DNA of 64,000 nucleotides from an uncultured Lachnospiraceae bacterium (lineage in GTDB: Bacteria > Bacillota > Clostridia > Lachnospirales > Lachnospiraceae). How positions within the stretch are numbered: position 1 is the first letter of the stretch; each line of letters opens with the position of its first letter. The notes beneath the pieces were generated by a model. The model was given only the letters and a program-made list of their open reading frames with translations. It made no database searches and had not been told where the DNA came from. The position numbers and the translations under genes are program-made. The stretch covers positions 1 through 64,000 of the forward strand of contig CADBFP010000003.1 of the NCBI GenBank assembly GCA_902793995.1, read 5' to 3'. Below, piece after piece: positions 25,476-33,526 of the stretch.

Positions 25476-25925
25476 TCATTTCCCCTTATATACAAAGATT
25501 TTTCTTCCCAGATAATTCCAAATCAAAACAATCCCTTTCACCACCGCCGTCATCAGCAAATACCAGATTCCCTCTTTGCCGATGAAGCGGGTGCCCAGCA
25601 AGGTCAGGCCCACCGTCATAAAATATCCCACGACGCCCACGCCGGCATAAATCAGGAAAGCCGAAAGAGTCTTGCCTTTTTCCTTTTGCTCTTGACTGCG
25701 GAATACGAAAATATTGGACAGGACATAATTGACGATCAGCCCCGCGATAAAGCCGATGGTAACGGAAAGAGCCACAGGTCCTTTATCGTCCTTGGTAGCA
25801 TGAAAAACGTAATAGAGACAGAGGTAATTGACCCCCATATCCACCAATGCGGAAACCCCGCCGATGAGCGCATAGCGGAGGAATTCCATGATATTGTTTT
25901 TATTCAGCGCCGAGTCTTGTTTCAT
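25476..25925 (-). CDS. GtrA family membrane protein
   Basis: About 149 residues with four transmembrane helices: [17 protein letters not shown] at the start, [17 protein letters not shown] in the middle. This is the GtrA fold, proposed to flip undecaprenyl-phosphate-linked sugars across the membrane for polysaccharide or teichoic acid decoration. ATG 25925 has GTGGAAAT upstream; a GTG 12 bases earlier is the alternative. Its stop overlaps the flavoprotein start, so the three genes downstream form one unit. Confidence 0.88.
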   Translation of the reverse strand: MKQDSALNKNNIMEFLRYALIGGVSALVDMGVNYLCLYYVFHATKDDKGPVALSVTIGFIAGLIVNYVLSNIFVFRSQEQKEKGKTLSAFLIYAGVGVVGYFMTVGLTLLGTRFIGKEGIWYLLMTAVVKGIVLIWNYLGRKIFVYKGK

Positions 25926-26035
25926 ATTTCCACACACGGTATAGTCTTACAAATATGTAGTCGTAATCTGTTATTTTAACCCGTAAAGTATAACATGGAG
26001 GGGAGAATTAGGCAATACAATTCGCGAATATCCGC

Positions 26036-26074
26036 AAAAAACGGACCGATGAATCATCTAGTTCGATCGGTCCG
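26036..26074 (-). terminator. Rho-independent terminator of murE
   Basis: On the - strand the 9-bp stem CGGACCGAT/ATCGGTCCG (26074-26066 with 26050-26042) encloses a 15-base loop and is followed by six T residues. It begins a few bases after the murE stop and separates it from the GtrA group. Confidence 0.88.
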
Positions 26075-26081
26075 CACAAGT

Positions 26082-27533
26082 TTATAAGAAATACTGATGA
26101 ATGAGTTTCCGGGCTGCTTCCGGATCGCCGTCATAAGGTTCCCGATAGCCATCCGCCTTTATCACATAAGGCTGCCGGCCCTGGCCCAAAAGCAGAACCA
26201 AATCATGAGGTCTGGCTTTTTCCAGCACATATTCAATGGCCTCGGCCCGCCTTTCAATAAAGATTCCGGGGCACCCGCTCCGGGCGGCCCCTTCAAGGAT
26301 GACCGCACCTATGGCTGCCGGATCCTCGTCCCGGGGATCGTCCTGGGTAGTCACAATTTCATCGCAGAAGCGGCCGGCGATTTCGCCCATAATGGGACGC
26401 TTGCCCACATCCCGCCTTCCGGAACTGCCGAATACCGCATAGACCTTTCCCTCGGGATGCCGCACCCGCTGGGCAAAGTCAAAAACCTTGTCAAAGGCGT
26501 CCGGTGTGTGGGCAAAGTCCACAATTACATGATAACTCTGTCCTTCATCCACCACTTCCATACGGCCGGGGACCTGAGGAATATGGTCCAGCAGAGGAAT
26601 TATGCTTTCCAGTTCCATTCCCTGGGAATGCAGGGCAGCGATAACAGCCAACAGATTGCTGATATTGTAGGCTGCGATCAGATTGCAGCGGACGGGATAG
26701 CGCTTCCCCCGATGAACCAGCGTAAATTCCGTGAAACGAGGCCCCAGAACCAGGGATTCCGCCTGGTAATCAGCCCCTTTTCCGCTTTCAATACTGTAAG
26801 TGACATAAGGGCAGGCACAGCAGGAAGCCAGATCGTTCAGCGTAGGATCATCCGCATTCAGCACCGCTATTCCGTCTTTTTTCATGCCGGAAAACAGCAT
26901 CTTCTTGGCCTCGAAATAGGCCTCCATCGTGTGATGATAATCCATGTGATCCCGGGTCAGGTTGGTAAATACGGCACAATCCACATCAATGTTTTCCGTG
27001 CGCCGCTGCACCAGGCCATGAGAGGAAATTTCAATAGCGGCGGCCCGGATCCCGGCGGCATACATCTCCGCCAGATCGCCCTGCAATTCAATCTGGTCCG
27101 GCGTAGTAAGAGAAGCATCCCGATGTACCTGCCAATATTCTACCCCCACCGTACCGATATACCCGGTAGGCTTACAGTGAGAATACAGATTGCGCAGAAT
27201 CATGGAAATAGTCGTTTTGCCATTGGTGCCGGTAATACCAAAGATTGTCATTTTCCGGCTGGGGCAGTCGTAAAACAGGTCGCTGACCCGGTTCAGTTCA
27301 GCGGTCACATCCGGCACATGGATATAAACCACATCCGGAAGTCTGTCCAGTGGTTTACTGTGAACAATGGCGCAGGCACCGGCCGCCGCCGCCTTATCGG
27401 CATAGCGGTGTCCATCGCTTTCCAAGCCCTCCAGGCAGAAGAAAATATCTCCCGGTTTTACTTTTCGGGAATCCAGGGCCAGCCCCGTAATCTCTATAGG
27501 AGCCGTATCAGGAAATAACTGGGATAGCTTCAT
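26082..27533 (-). CDS. murE: UDP-N-acetylmuramyl-tripeptide synthetase
   Basis: MurE adds the third amino acid to UDP-MurNAc-L-Ala-D-Glu in the cytoplasm. The 483-residue protein has the ATP motif TGTNGKTT (101-108), the central ligase domain and the C-terminal Rossmann domain. The specificity motif reads DDPRDEDP. The Arg that contacts meso-diaminopimelate in DNPR enzymes is kept, favouring meso-DAP, while the first Asn is Asp. I start it at ATG 27533 after GGAAAGGA; a GTG 24 bases upstream is possible. It lies directly after nhaC and before a strong terminator, not in a mur/fts cluster. Confidence 0.94.
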   Translation of the reverse strand: MKLSQLFPDTAPIEITGLALDSRKVKPGDIFFCLEGLESDGHRYADKAAAAGACAIVHSKPLDRLPDVVYIHVPDVTAELNRVSDLFYDCPSRKMTIFGITGTNGKTTISMILRNLYSHCKPTGYIGTVGVEYWQVHRDASLTTPDQIELQGDLAEMYAAGIRAAAIEISSHGLVQRRTENIDVDCAVFTNLTRDHMDYHHTMEAYFEAKKMLFSGMKKDGIAVLNADDPTLNDLASCCACPYVTYSIESGKGADYQAESLVLGPRFTEFTLVHRGKRYPVRCNLIAAYNISNLLAVIAALHSQGMELESIIPLLDHIPQVPGRMEVVDEGQSYHVIVDFAHTPDAFDKVFDFAQRVRHPEGKVYAVFGSSGRRDVGKRPIMGEIAGRFCDEIVTTQDDPRDEDPAAIGAVILEGAARSGCPGIFIERRAEAIEYVLEKARPHDLVLLLGQGRQPYVIKADGYREPYDGDPEAARKLIHQYFL

Positions 27534-27557
27534 CTTTTTCCTTTCCGAAAAGGCCAC

Positions 27558-29057
27558 TTATGCCTTTTTCGCATAATAAATGCGGGTGAGAACCACAAAA
27601 GCCAGCAGACCGCCGACGCCTATCAGCAGTGTCAGCCAGACATTGACATGCAGAACACCGCTCAAAAGATAGCAAAGAGCAGTCATGAAAGCAACCAGCA
27701 AACCATAGGGCAGCTGCGTCTCCACATGCTTAATATGGTCACAGCCGGCCCCGGTGGAGCTTAAAATGGTAGTATCGGAAATAGGGCTCAGGTGGTCTCC
27801 GCAAACACCGCCGCCCAGTACCGCCGCCGTGGTCATAATCATCAAAGGCGTCATCTCATCCTGGAATACCGCAACCGCAATGGGAATCAGGATAGCAAAG
27901 GTTCCCCAGGAGGTTCCGGTGGAAAAAGCCAGCACTAAGGCAATCAGGAAAAACAAGACAGGCACAAAGTTCAGAGAGATATTGTTTTGAGAAACAAATT
28001 GGCTCACAAAGCCGCCGGCGTCCAGATAACCGGCGCCGCAGATACCGCCCAGGGTCCAGGCCAGCACCAGTATCAGGGTGGCAGGCACCATATGCTTAAA
28101 GCCTTCCACCAAACCGTCTAAAAACACCTTCGGGGTCACGATCTTTCGGGGAAGATAGAGAATGGCCAGGAAGAGAACCGTGAAAAGGGCCCCCATGGCT
28201 AAGGCGCTGATAGCGTCACAATTGGCAAAAGCATCCCCGATTCCGGAGGCATCGCCGGAGAAAAGACCGCCGGTATATAGCATGCAGATAATGGAAAACA
28301 CAATCAAAGCTGCCACCGGAAGAATCAAATCGATTACCCGGCCTTTGCCTTCCGTCTGAGTCTCCTCTTCCGCTGTTTCGGCTTTTTTGTCTCCGGCAGC
28401 GGCAGCCCGCTCATAAACACGCATTTTGCCGAAATCCGCAGTCAGCAGCGAGGTGATAAAAATCAGGGCCAGGGAGAACCAGGTGTAGTAATTGAAAACG
28501 ATGGTTTTCAGGAATAAGCTGAAACCGTCAATACCGGATCCTTCCGGGATATAAGAACTGACCGCCGCAGCCCAGGAAGAAATCGGTGCAATGATACAGA
28601 TAGGAGCCGCCGTAGAGTCGATCACATAAGCCAGTTTTTCACGGGAAATTCTATTGCGGTCTGCGATGGGGCGCATCACGGTCCCCACGGTCAGACAGTT
28701 GAAGTAGTCGTCAACAAAAGCCACAATGCCCAGCAGCATCGTGGAAAGCAGGGTGGCTCTCCGGCCCTTAATACGCCGGGAAGCCCACTGGGCATAACGG
28801 CCGGTAGCACCGGACCGGTTCATCAAATAAACAATCATCCCAAGAAGGATAATGAATATCAAAACCCCCATATTTCCCTGGACTTTGTCCGCCATAATGG
28901 AAAAAACGGTTTCCACCGTCTTAAAGGGATTCCCGCCTGCCAATAAGAGAGCCCCTACCAGAATACCGGTAAAGAGAGAAAGATTAACTTCTTTGGTAAT
29001 CAAACTGATGATAATGGCCAGCAGAGGGGGAACAAGCGCCCAAAATGTTGCCTCCAT
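27558..29057 (-). CDS. nhaC: NhaC family Na+/H+ antiporter
   Basis: A 499-residue secondary transporter with about twelve membrane helices. Conserved segments include VDDYFNCLTVG, IDSTAAPICIIAPISSW, FSTGTSWGTFAI and GDHLSPISDTTILSS. These match the NhaC group, which exchanges sodium for protons or, in some members, malate/lactate or amino acids. The strong promoter upstream and AGGAGGAG binding site suggest good expression. murE follows within 25 bases, so the two share a transcript that ends at the terminator near 26 kb. Confidence 0.9.
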   Translation of the reverse strand: MEATFWALVPPLLAIIISLITKEVNLSLFTGILVGALLLAGGNPFKTVETVFSIMADKVQGNMGVLIFIILLGMIVYLMNRSGATGRYAQWASRRIKGRRATLLSTMLLGIVAFVDDYFNCLTVGTVMRPIADRNRISREKLAYVIDSTAAPICIIAPISSWAAAVSSYIPEGSGIDGFSLFLKTIVFNYYTWFSLALIFITSLLTADFGKMRVYERAAAAGDKKAETAEEETQTEGKGRVIDLILPVAALIVFSIICMLYTGGLFSGDASGIGDAFANCDAISALAMGALFTVLFLAILYLPRKIVTPKVFLDGLVEGFKHMVPATLILVLAWTLGGICGAGYLDAGGFVSQFVSQNNISLNFVPVLFFLIALVLAFSTGTSWGTFAILIPIAVAVFQDEMTPLMIMTTAAVLGGGVCGDHLSPISDTTILSSTGAGCDHIKHVETQLPYGLLVAFMTALCYLLSGVLHVNVWLTLLIGVGGLLAFVVLTRIYYAKKA

Positions 29058-29092
29058 AAAAAATGACTCCTCCTAAAACAATAGTCCTGCTT

Positions 29093-29121
29093 ATTATATT
29101 GAACTATTTTTGTAAAGTCAA
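29093..29121 (-). promoter_or_regulatory. Promoter of nhaC-murE
   Basis: On the - strand TTGACT (29121-29116) and a perfect TATAAT (29098-29093) are separated by 17 bases. Confidence 0.85.
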
Positions 29122-29202
29122 GCAAGCCCGCCTGATTCTTCCAGCTTCGCGGCATTTCCGCGGCATTTCTGCGGCCATGGAGCTCTTACCTATAATAAGT
29201 CT

Positions 29203-29239
29203 TGAATAATAAAGAGGGGCCGATGTCCCCATCAGCCCC
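29203..29239 (-). terminator. Terminator of rplS
   Basis: On the - strand GGGGCTGATG, loop GGGA, CATCGGCCCC (29239-29216) form a 10-bp stem with one G-T pair, followed by TCTTTATTATT. Confidence 0.82.
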
Positions 29240-29255
29240 CATACAGGAAAATCTT

Positions 29256-29606
29256 TTACCGGCGCGTGGCTTCCTTCACCTTGGCCGCCTTGCCTACCCG
29301 GTCACGCAGGTAGTTCAGCTTGGCCCGGCGTACTTTACCCTTACGCACCACTTCCACTCTCTCAATCACGGGAGAATGCAGGGGCCAGGTCTTTTCCACG
29401 CCGATACCGCCGGAAATCTTCCGAACGGTAAAGGTTTCCCGTATCCCGCCGTTCTGACGCTTTAACACAATGCCTTCGAACATCTGGATACGCTCCCGGT
29501 TGCCTTCTTTAATCTTGGCATATACCCGTACCGTATCTCCTACGTTGAACTGGCCGACGCCTTCCTTCATCTGAGCGTCTTCGATTTTCTTGATAATGTC
29601 GTTCAT
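29256..29606 (-). CDS. rplS: 50S ribosomal protein L19
   Basis: A 116-residue L19 with the conserved [20 protein letters not shown] core and the [17 protein letters not shown] segment; it sits at the 30S-50S interface. AGGAGGAAAT precedes ATG. It is the last gene of the ribosomal/SRP group but has its own promoter, because 166 bases and a palindromic repeat separate it from trmD. Confidence 0.97.
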   Translation of the reverse strand: MNDIIKKIEDAQMKEGVGQFNVGDTVRVYAKIKEGNRERIQMFEGIVLKRQNGGIRETFTVRKISGGIGVEKTWPLHSPVIERVEVVRKGKVRRAKLNYLRDRVGKAAKVKEATRR

Positions 29607-29683
29607 ATTTCCTCCTAGAACTCAGGTCGTTCTTAACGCCCATGGCGACAGCGGACCGCTCCTTTTAATGCGACACGAGTGAT

Positions 29684-29711
29684 ATTTTAGCATGAATTAC
29701 GGAAATTGCAA
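29684..29711 (-). promoter_or_regulatory. Promoter of rplS and its 5' leader
   Basis: On the - strand TTGCAA (29711-29706) and TAAAAT (29689-29684) are 16 bases apart. The leader of about 70 bases contains AGCGG/CCGCT pairing. L19 leaders that act in autoregulation are known in Firmicutes, but I cannot confirm that this is one. Confidence 0.65.
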
Positions 29712-29733
29712 GTGTTTTTTTGGCATTAGGCTC

Positions 29734-29756
29734 GTAGGGGCGATTATCAATCGCCC
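29734..29756 (+). repeat. 23-nt palindromic repeat, copy D
   Basis: GTAG, arm GGGCGATT, loop ATC, arm AATCGCCC. It lies between trmD and the rplS promoter and could end transcripts from trmD. Confidence 0.8.
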
Positions 29757-29772
29757 GCAAAACCTCCAATAC

Positions 29773-30498
29773 TTACTCCCTTAAACTGTCCAAGTATTCC
29801 CTGTCAGCTTTATCCAATTCCACCTCTTCCAACAATTCCGGCCTTACCTCCCAAGTCCTCCGCAGGGACTCATTGCGCCGCCAGCGGGCAATCCTGGCAT
29901 GGTGGCCGCTTTTCAGGATTTCCGGCACCGGACGGTCCATAAAGACTTCCGGGCGGGTATATTGGGGATACTCCAAAAGCCCGTTCATAAAGGACTCTTC
30001 TCCCCCGGATTCCTGATTGCTTAAAACCCCGGGAACCATTCTGGCTACCGCATCCATTAGAACCAAAGCCGGCAGCTCCCCGCCGGTCAGCACATAATCT
30101 CCTATGGAAATCCGGTCCGTGGCAATTTCCTCCAAAACCCGCTCATCCACTCCTTCATAATGGCCGCAGAGAATATACAGCTCTTCTTCCTTTGCCAGTT
30201 CCTGGGCCAGCCCCTGGTTAAACACCCGTCCCTGAGGCGTCATGTAAACCAGACGAGGCCGGGGGCCATCCCCCACCGCTGCCTGATAGGCCCGGTAAAT
30301 GGGGGGCGCCTGGAGCACCATCCCGGCGCCGCCGCCGTAAGGATAATCATCCACATAACCGTTTCCGCCGTCAGAATAAGCCCGGAAATTGATGCATCGC
30401 AAAGATAACAGTCCTTTTTCCATGGCACGGCCTGTAATGCTGGTCTGGAATCCCTGTTCTATCATTTCCGGAAAGAGGGTAAGTACCGTAAAGCGCAT
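29773..30498 (-). CDS. trmD: tRNA (guanine(37)-N1)-methyltransferase
   Basis: TrmD methylates G37 next to the anticodon to prevent frameshifting. The 241-residue SPOUT enzyme shows DDYPYGGGAGMVL, the knot segment LCGHYEGVDERV, and ISIGDYVLTGGELPAL for S-adenosylmethionine binding. I place the start at ATG 30498, after GGAGGCTC, where it shares a TGATG junction with the rimM stop; the frame is open 42 bases further upstream without a binding site. Confidence 0.96.
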   Translation of the reverse strand: MRFTVLTLFPEMIEQGFQTSITGRAMEKGLLSLRCINFRAYSDGGNGYVDDYPYGGGAGMVLQAPPIYRAYQAAVGDGPRPRLVYMTPQGRVFNQGLAQELAKEEELYILCGHYEGVDERVLEEIATDRISIGDYVLTGGELPALVLMDAVARMVPGVLSNQESGGEESFMNGLLEYPQYTRPEVFMDRPVPEILKSGHHARIARWRRNESLRRTWEVRPELLEEVELDKADREYLDSLRE

Positions 30499-31019
30499 CA
30501 GAGAGCCTCCAATCCGTCCATCATATGAACAACTATGCACCCCGCCTCAGGATCAATCTGCTTCACACAGTCTTTGATGTGCGGCAGCAGGTACTCTTTG
30601 CTGTCTTTTTGCGACTGATCTTTAACCACAAACACATCATTGGCCCCGGTAGGCAGCACATCCTGCAACGTTCCCAGATAGCGGCCCTCCTCCGTTTCTA
30701 CCCGGCAGCCCAGAAGATCCGCCACATAATAGCTCCCCTCTTCCAGGGGGGCCGCCTGATCCCGGGGCACAAACAGAGAAGCCCCCTTATGACGCTCGAT
30801 ATCATTGATGTTATCGATGTCTTTGAACTTTAAGATGACCATTCCCTTGGCCAGGCGGGCTTTTTCCACCTTTAGGGTCATATCTCCTTCCCGGGTCTCC
30901 AGGATGGCCTCTTTCAGATACAAAAAGCGATCGGGGGAGTCCGTGGTGGGATACACCTTGATTTCCCCCCGTATTCCGTGGGTCGAAGTAAATATGCCGA
31001 TGCGAAAGCGTGTTTCCAT
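30498..31019 (-). CDS. rimM: 16S rRNA processing protein RimM
   Basis: RimM helps mature the 30S head and binds S19. The 173-residue protein has the N-terminal barrel starting FRIGIFTSTHGIRGEIKVYP and the C-terminal PRC-barrel (YVADLLGCRV, LLPHIKDCVKQID). ATG 31019 follows AAGAGGGG and gives the usual length. Its stop overlaps the trmD start by one base, so the two are coupled. Confidence 0.95.
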   Translation of the reverse strand: METRFRIGIFTSTHGIRGEIKVYPTTDSPDRFLYLKEAILETREGDMTLKVEKARLAKGMVILKFKDIDNINDIERHKGASLFVPRDQAAPLEEGSYYVADLLGCRVETEEGRYLGTLQDVLPTGANDVFVVKDQSQKDSKEYLLPHIKDCVKQIDPEAGCIVVHMMDGLEAL

Positions 31020-31065
31020 AAAACCCCTCTTGACAAAACGGGCGGCCATCGGCCGCCTCGTTCCA

Positions 31066-31293
31066 TTACTCGATATCCAGGGTGACTCTTACATCGTCCC
31101 GGATGGCCTTGGCCTTTAAAACCGTGCGGATGGCCTTGGCTATGCGGCCCTGCTTGCCGATGACCTTGCCCATATCCGCCGGATCCACTGTCAGTTTCAG
31201 AACGGTTTCCCGCTCCGTCACATTTTCCGTGACAACCACCGCATCGGGATTGGTAACCAAAGCCTTAGCGATTACTTCCACTAACTCCTTCAT
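31066..31293 (-). CDS. khpA: KH-domain RNA-binding protein KhpA
   Basis: A 75-residue single KH-domain protein with the RNA-binding loop GKQGR inside VIGKQGRIAKAIRTVLKA. KhpA (YlqC) pairs with KhpB/Jag in Firmicutes to bind RNA and affects cell division and elongation in streptococci. Its position between rpsP and rimM is the standard one. The partner is not in the window. Confidence 0.94.
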   Translation of the reverse strand: MKELVEVIAKALVTNPDAVVVTENVTERETVLKLTVDPADMGKVIGKQGRIAKAIRTVLKAKAIRDDVRVTLDIE

Positions 31294-31306
31294 AACCGCA
31301 CCTCAA

Positions 31307-31549
31307 TTATTCCAGGCCGGCAATCTTCAGAAGCTTCGCCACCGTATCCGTGGGCTTGGCTCCGTTCTTGATCCACTCCTTGGCTCTTTCGGTATCGATT
31401 TTCACCACACTGGGATCCTTGGTGGGATCATAATAACCCAGCTCTTCAATGAAGCGGCCGTCACGGGGGGCTCTTTCATCCGCGACGATTACGCGGTAGG
31501 TGGGGGCTTTCTTCTTGCCCAGTCTGGTCAGACGAATCTTTACTGCCAT
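31307..31549 (-). CDS. rpsP: 30S ribosomal protein S16
   Basis: An 80-residue S16 with the typical start [20 protein letters not shown] and the core [23 protein letters not shown] precedes ATG. It follows ffh by 51 bases in the conserved order ffh-rpsP-khpA-rimM-trmD. Confidence 0.97.
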   Translation of the reverse strand: MAVKIRLTRLGKKKAPTYRVIVADERAPRDGRFIEELGYYDPTKDPSVVKIDTERAKEWIKNGAKPTDTVAKLLKIAGLE

Positions 31550-31600
31550 GATTTGTTTCCTTCTTTCTATGAATTGTTTCAGCGCTTTCCGCCGTTTGTA

Positions 31601-32944
31601 TCAAAAGGGCAGATTGAAAGGCATTCTGCCCTTCTTACCCATTTTGCCTGTCATTTGCTTCATCATTTTTTTGCTTTCCTCAAATTGTTTGAGGAGGCGG
31701 TTCACTTCCATCACCGAAGTGCCGGAACCGGCAGCAATGCGCTTTTTCCGGGATCCGCCAATGATATCCGGTTTCCGTCTTTCCTTGGGAGTCATGGAGC
31801 GGATAATGGCTTCCACTTTCCCCAGGGATTTATCATCCGGCATTTCGGCGCCCCGCAGCTGTTTTCCGATGCCGGGGATGAAGCTTAAAAGCTCGGAGAT
31901 GCTGCCCATCTTCTTGATTTGCTGCATCTGTTCCAGAAAATCTTCCAGATCGAACTCGTTCCGGCGCATTTTCTTTAAGGTGGCTTCGGTCTTGGCATCG
32001 TCCATTTCCAAAGCTTCCGCCCGCTCGATGAGGCTCAGGATATCCCCCATGCCCAAAATCCGGTTGGCCATGCGCTGGGAATTAAACTGCTCCAAATCCG
32101 AAAGCTTTTCTCCCATGCCGGCGTAGAAAATGGGCTTGCCGGTGACGGCCTGCACGGATAAAGCGGCGCCGCCCCGGGTATCGGAATCCAGTTTGGTCAG
32201 GATAACGCCGTCCACCCCGATTTGTTCATCGAATGACTGGGCCACATTCACCGCATCCTGACCCGTCATGGCGTCCAGCACCAGAATTGACTGGGTGATG
32301 GGCACCGTATCCCGGATTTCCTCCAGCTCCCGCATCATATCTTCGTCGATATGCAAACGGCCGGCCGTATCCAGAATCACCAGGTTGTAGCCCTTGGCCC
32401 GGGCTTCTTCCAGGGCCATCTGGGCAATCTTCGGAGGACGGATGTCCGAACCGGGAGAAAATACCGGAATCCCCAGTTTCTCGCCGTTTACCTTTAATTG
32501 CTCAATGGCGGCGGGCCGGTAAATATCGCAGGCCACCAGCAGAGGCTTGCGGTCCTTTTTCTGCCGCAGGAGGGCGGCCAGTTTGGCGGCGGTGGTGGTT
32601 TTACCGGCGCCCTGGAGACCTGCCATCAAATATACGGTAATCTCATTCCGGGGCAGGAGGGCCAGTTCAATGCCTTCTCCGCCCATCATGCGGATCATCT
32701 CTTCATTGACGATTTTCACCACTGCCTGGCCCGGGGTCAGGGATTTCATCACCTCGGAGCCTACGGCCCGCTCTTCCACGGCTTTTACAAAGTCTTTTAC
32801 CACCTTGTAATTGACATCCGCCTCCAGCAGCGCCATCTTGACCTCTTTCATAGAGGCCCGCACATCCGCTTCCGTCAGATAGCCTTTACTGGTCAGCTTG
32901 GAAAAAACGGCTTGTATTTTATCGGATAATGATTCAAATGCCAT
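31601..32944 (-). CDS. ffh: Signal recognition particle protein Ffh
   Basis: Ffh binds 4.5S/6S RNA and signal sequences and docks with FtsY. The 447-residue protein has the N domain, the G domain with GLQGAGKTT (near 105-113), DTAGRLH and TKLDSDTRGG, and a Met-rich M domain at the C-terminus (about 300-447, GKMGKKGRMPF end). AAAGGATTATT precedes ATG. Unusually, 137 bases with two palindromic repeats lie between it and ylxM; its receptor gene ftsY is elsewhere in the window. Confidence 0.97.
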   Translation of the reverse strand: MAFESLSDKIQAVFSKLTSKGYLTEADVRASMKEVKMALLEADVNYKVVKDFVKAVEERAVGSEVMKSLTPGQAVVKIVNEEMIRMMGGEGIELALLPRNEITVYLMAGLQGAGKTTTAAKLAALLRQKKDRKPLLVACDIYRPAAIEQLKVNGEKLGIPVFSPGSDIRPPKIAQMALEEARAKGYNLVILDTAGRLHIDEDMMRELEEIRDTVPITQSILVLDAMTGQDAVNVAQSFDEQIGVDGVILTKLDSDTRGGAALSVQAVTGKPIFYAGMGEKLSDLEQFNSQRMANRILGMGDILSLIERAEALEMDDAKTEATLKKMRRNEFDLEDFLEQMQQIKKMGSISELLSFIPGIGKQLRGAEMPDDKSLGKVEAIIRSMTPKERRKPDIIGGSRKKRIAAGSGTSVMEVNRLLKQFEESKKMMKQMTGKMGKKGRMPFNLPF

Positions 32945-32978
32945 AATAATCCTTTAACAATCTGTGATCTCTGTATTC

Positions 32979-33001
32979 GGGCGGGCAATGCCCGCCCCTA
33001 C
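32979..33001 (-). repeat. 23-nt palindromic repeat, copy E
   Basis: On the - strand: GTAG, arm GGGCGGGC, loop ATT, arm GCCCGCCC. It forms an inverted pair with copy F, 52 bases away, inside the ylxM-ffh gap. Confidence 0.8.
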
Positions 33002-33053
33002 GGCGGCAAACTTCGCTTGTCCTCTGGCGGGTATAAACCCTGCCGGTATCCTT

Positions 33054-33076
33054 GTAGGGGCGACTATCAGTCGCCC
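33054..33076 (+). repeat. 23-nt palindromic repeat, copy F
   Basis: GTAG, arm GGGCGACT, loop ATC, arm AGTCGCCC. It faces copy E with the GTAG ends inward. Confidence 0.8.
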
Positions 33077-33081
33077 TATGA

Positions 33082-33426
33082 CTACAACTCTTCAATATCT
33101 TCAGTCAACTGCAGAATCTTTTGGACCGCTGCAGGGGCAAGCCCTTCCCTCTGCAAATGACCGCATATCTTCCGTATCTCTTCTGCTTTGTTTTTGATTT
33201 CCCGGAACTGCCTGACCAGTCCCAGTTTTTCCTCATAACCCTCCAGGCTCTTTTCCACCCGACGCAGGGTATCATGTACCCCCTGGCGGCTGATGCCGAA
33301 GCTCTCGGAGGCTTCGGATAAGCTTAAATCGCCGAACTTCACCTCTTCATAGATCCGCCGCTGCTTCTCCGTCAGAAGCGGACCGTAGAAATCATATAAG
33401 AGGGCATGTTCGAAATTCTTATCCAT
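33082..33426 (-). CDS. ylxM: YlxM family DNA-binding regulator of the SRP operon
   Basis: A 114-residue helix-turn-helix protein: YGPLLTEKQRRIYEEV, then DLSLSEASESFGISRQGVHD, which is a sigma-70 region 4-like helix-turn-helix. YlxM stimulates SRP GTPase cycling in streptococci and is normally coupled to ffh. ATG 33426 follows GGTGAGCTT. The promoter before it overlaps the terminator of the preceding transcript. Confidence 0.92.
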   Translation of the reverse strand: MDKNFEHALLYDFYGPLLTEKQRRIYEEVKFGDLSLSEASESFGISRQGVHDTLRRVEKSLEGYEEKLGLVRQFREIKNKAEEIRKICGHLQREGLAPAAVQKILQLTEDIEEL

Positions 33427-33442
33427 AAGCTCACCGGGATGT

Positions 33443-33471
33443 AAGATAGCACAAAGAAAAACCCCTGTCAA
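33443..33471 (-). promoter_or_regulatory. Promoter of the ylxM-ffh operon
   Basis: On the - strand a consensus TTGACA (33471-33466) and TATCTT (33448-33443) are separated by 17 bases. The -35 box lies inside the 3' arm of the terminator hairpin at 33458-33495 and the T-run forms part of the spacer. Confidence 0.8.
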
Positions 33472-33495
33472 GCATTATTTCTTGACAGAGGTTTT
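33458..33495 (-). terminator. Terminator of the hisS/membrane-protein transcript, overlapping the ylxM promoter
   Basis: On the - strand AAAACCTCTGTCAAG, an 8-base loop, and CTTGACAGGGGTTTT pair at 14 of 15 positions plus one G-T, followed by TTCTTT. Confidence 0.85.
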
Positions 33496-33526
33496 CTTGT
33501 ATTGAATCTTATGAACTAAGATACCA

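Noticed and set aside
26097..27518. A 473-codon open frame antisense to murE
   Set aside because: Same reasoning: it is complementary to clear MurE motifs and has low-complexity composition and no start signal.
29607..29772. A confirmed L19 autoregulatory leader RNA
   Set aside because: The leader has some pairing, but I cannot match it to the known L19 leader structure without a covariance model, so only the promoter is claimed.
249..33076. A CRISPR array formed by the 23-nt palindromes
   Set aside because: The copies are kilobases apart, in both orientations, with no regular spacers and no cas genes.
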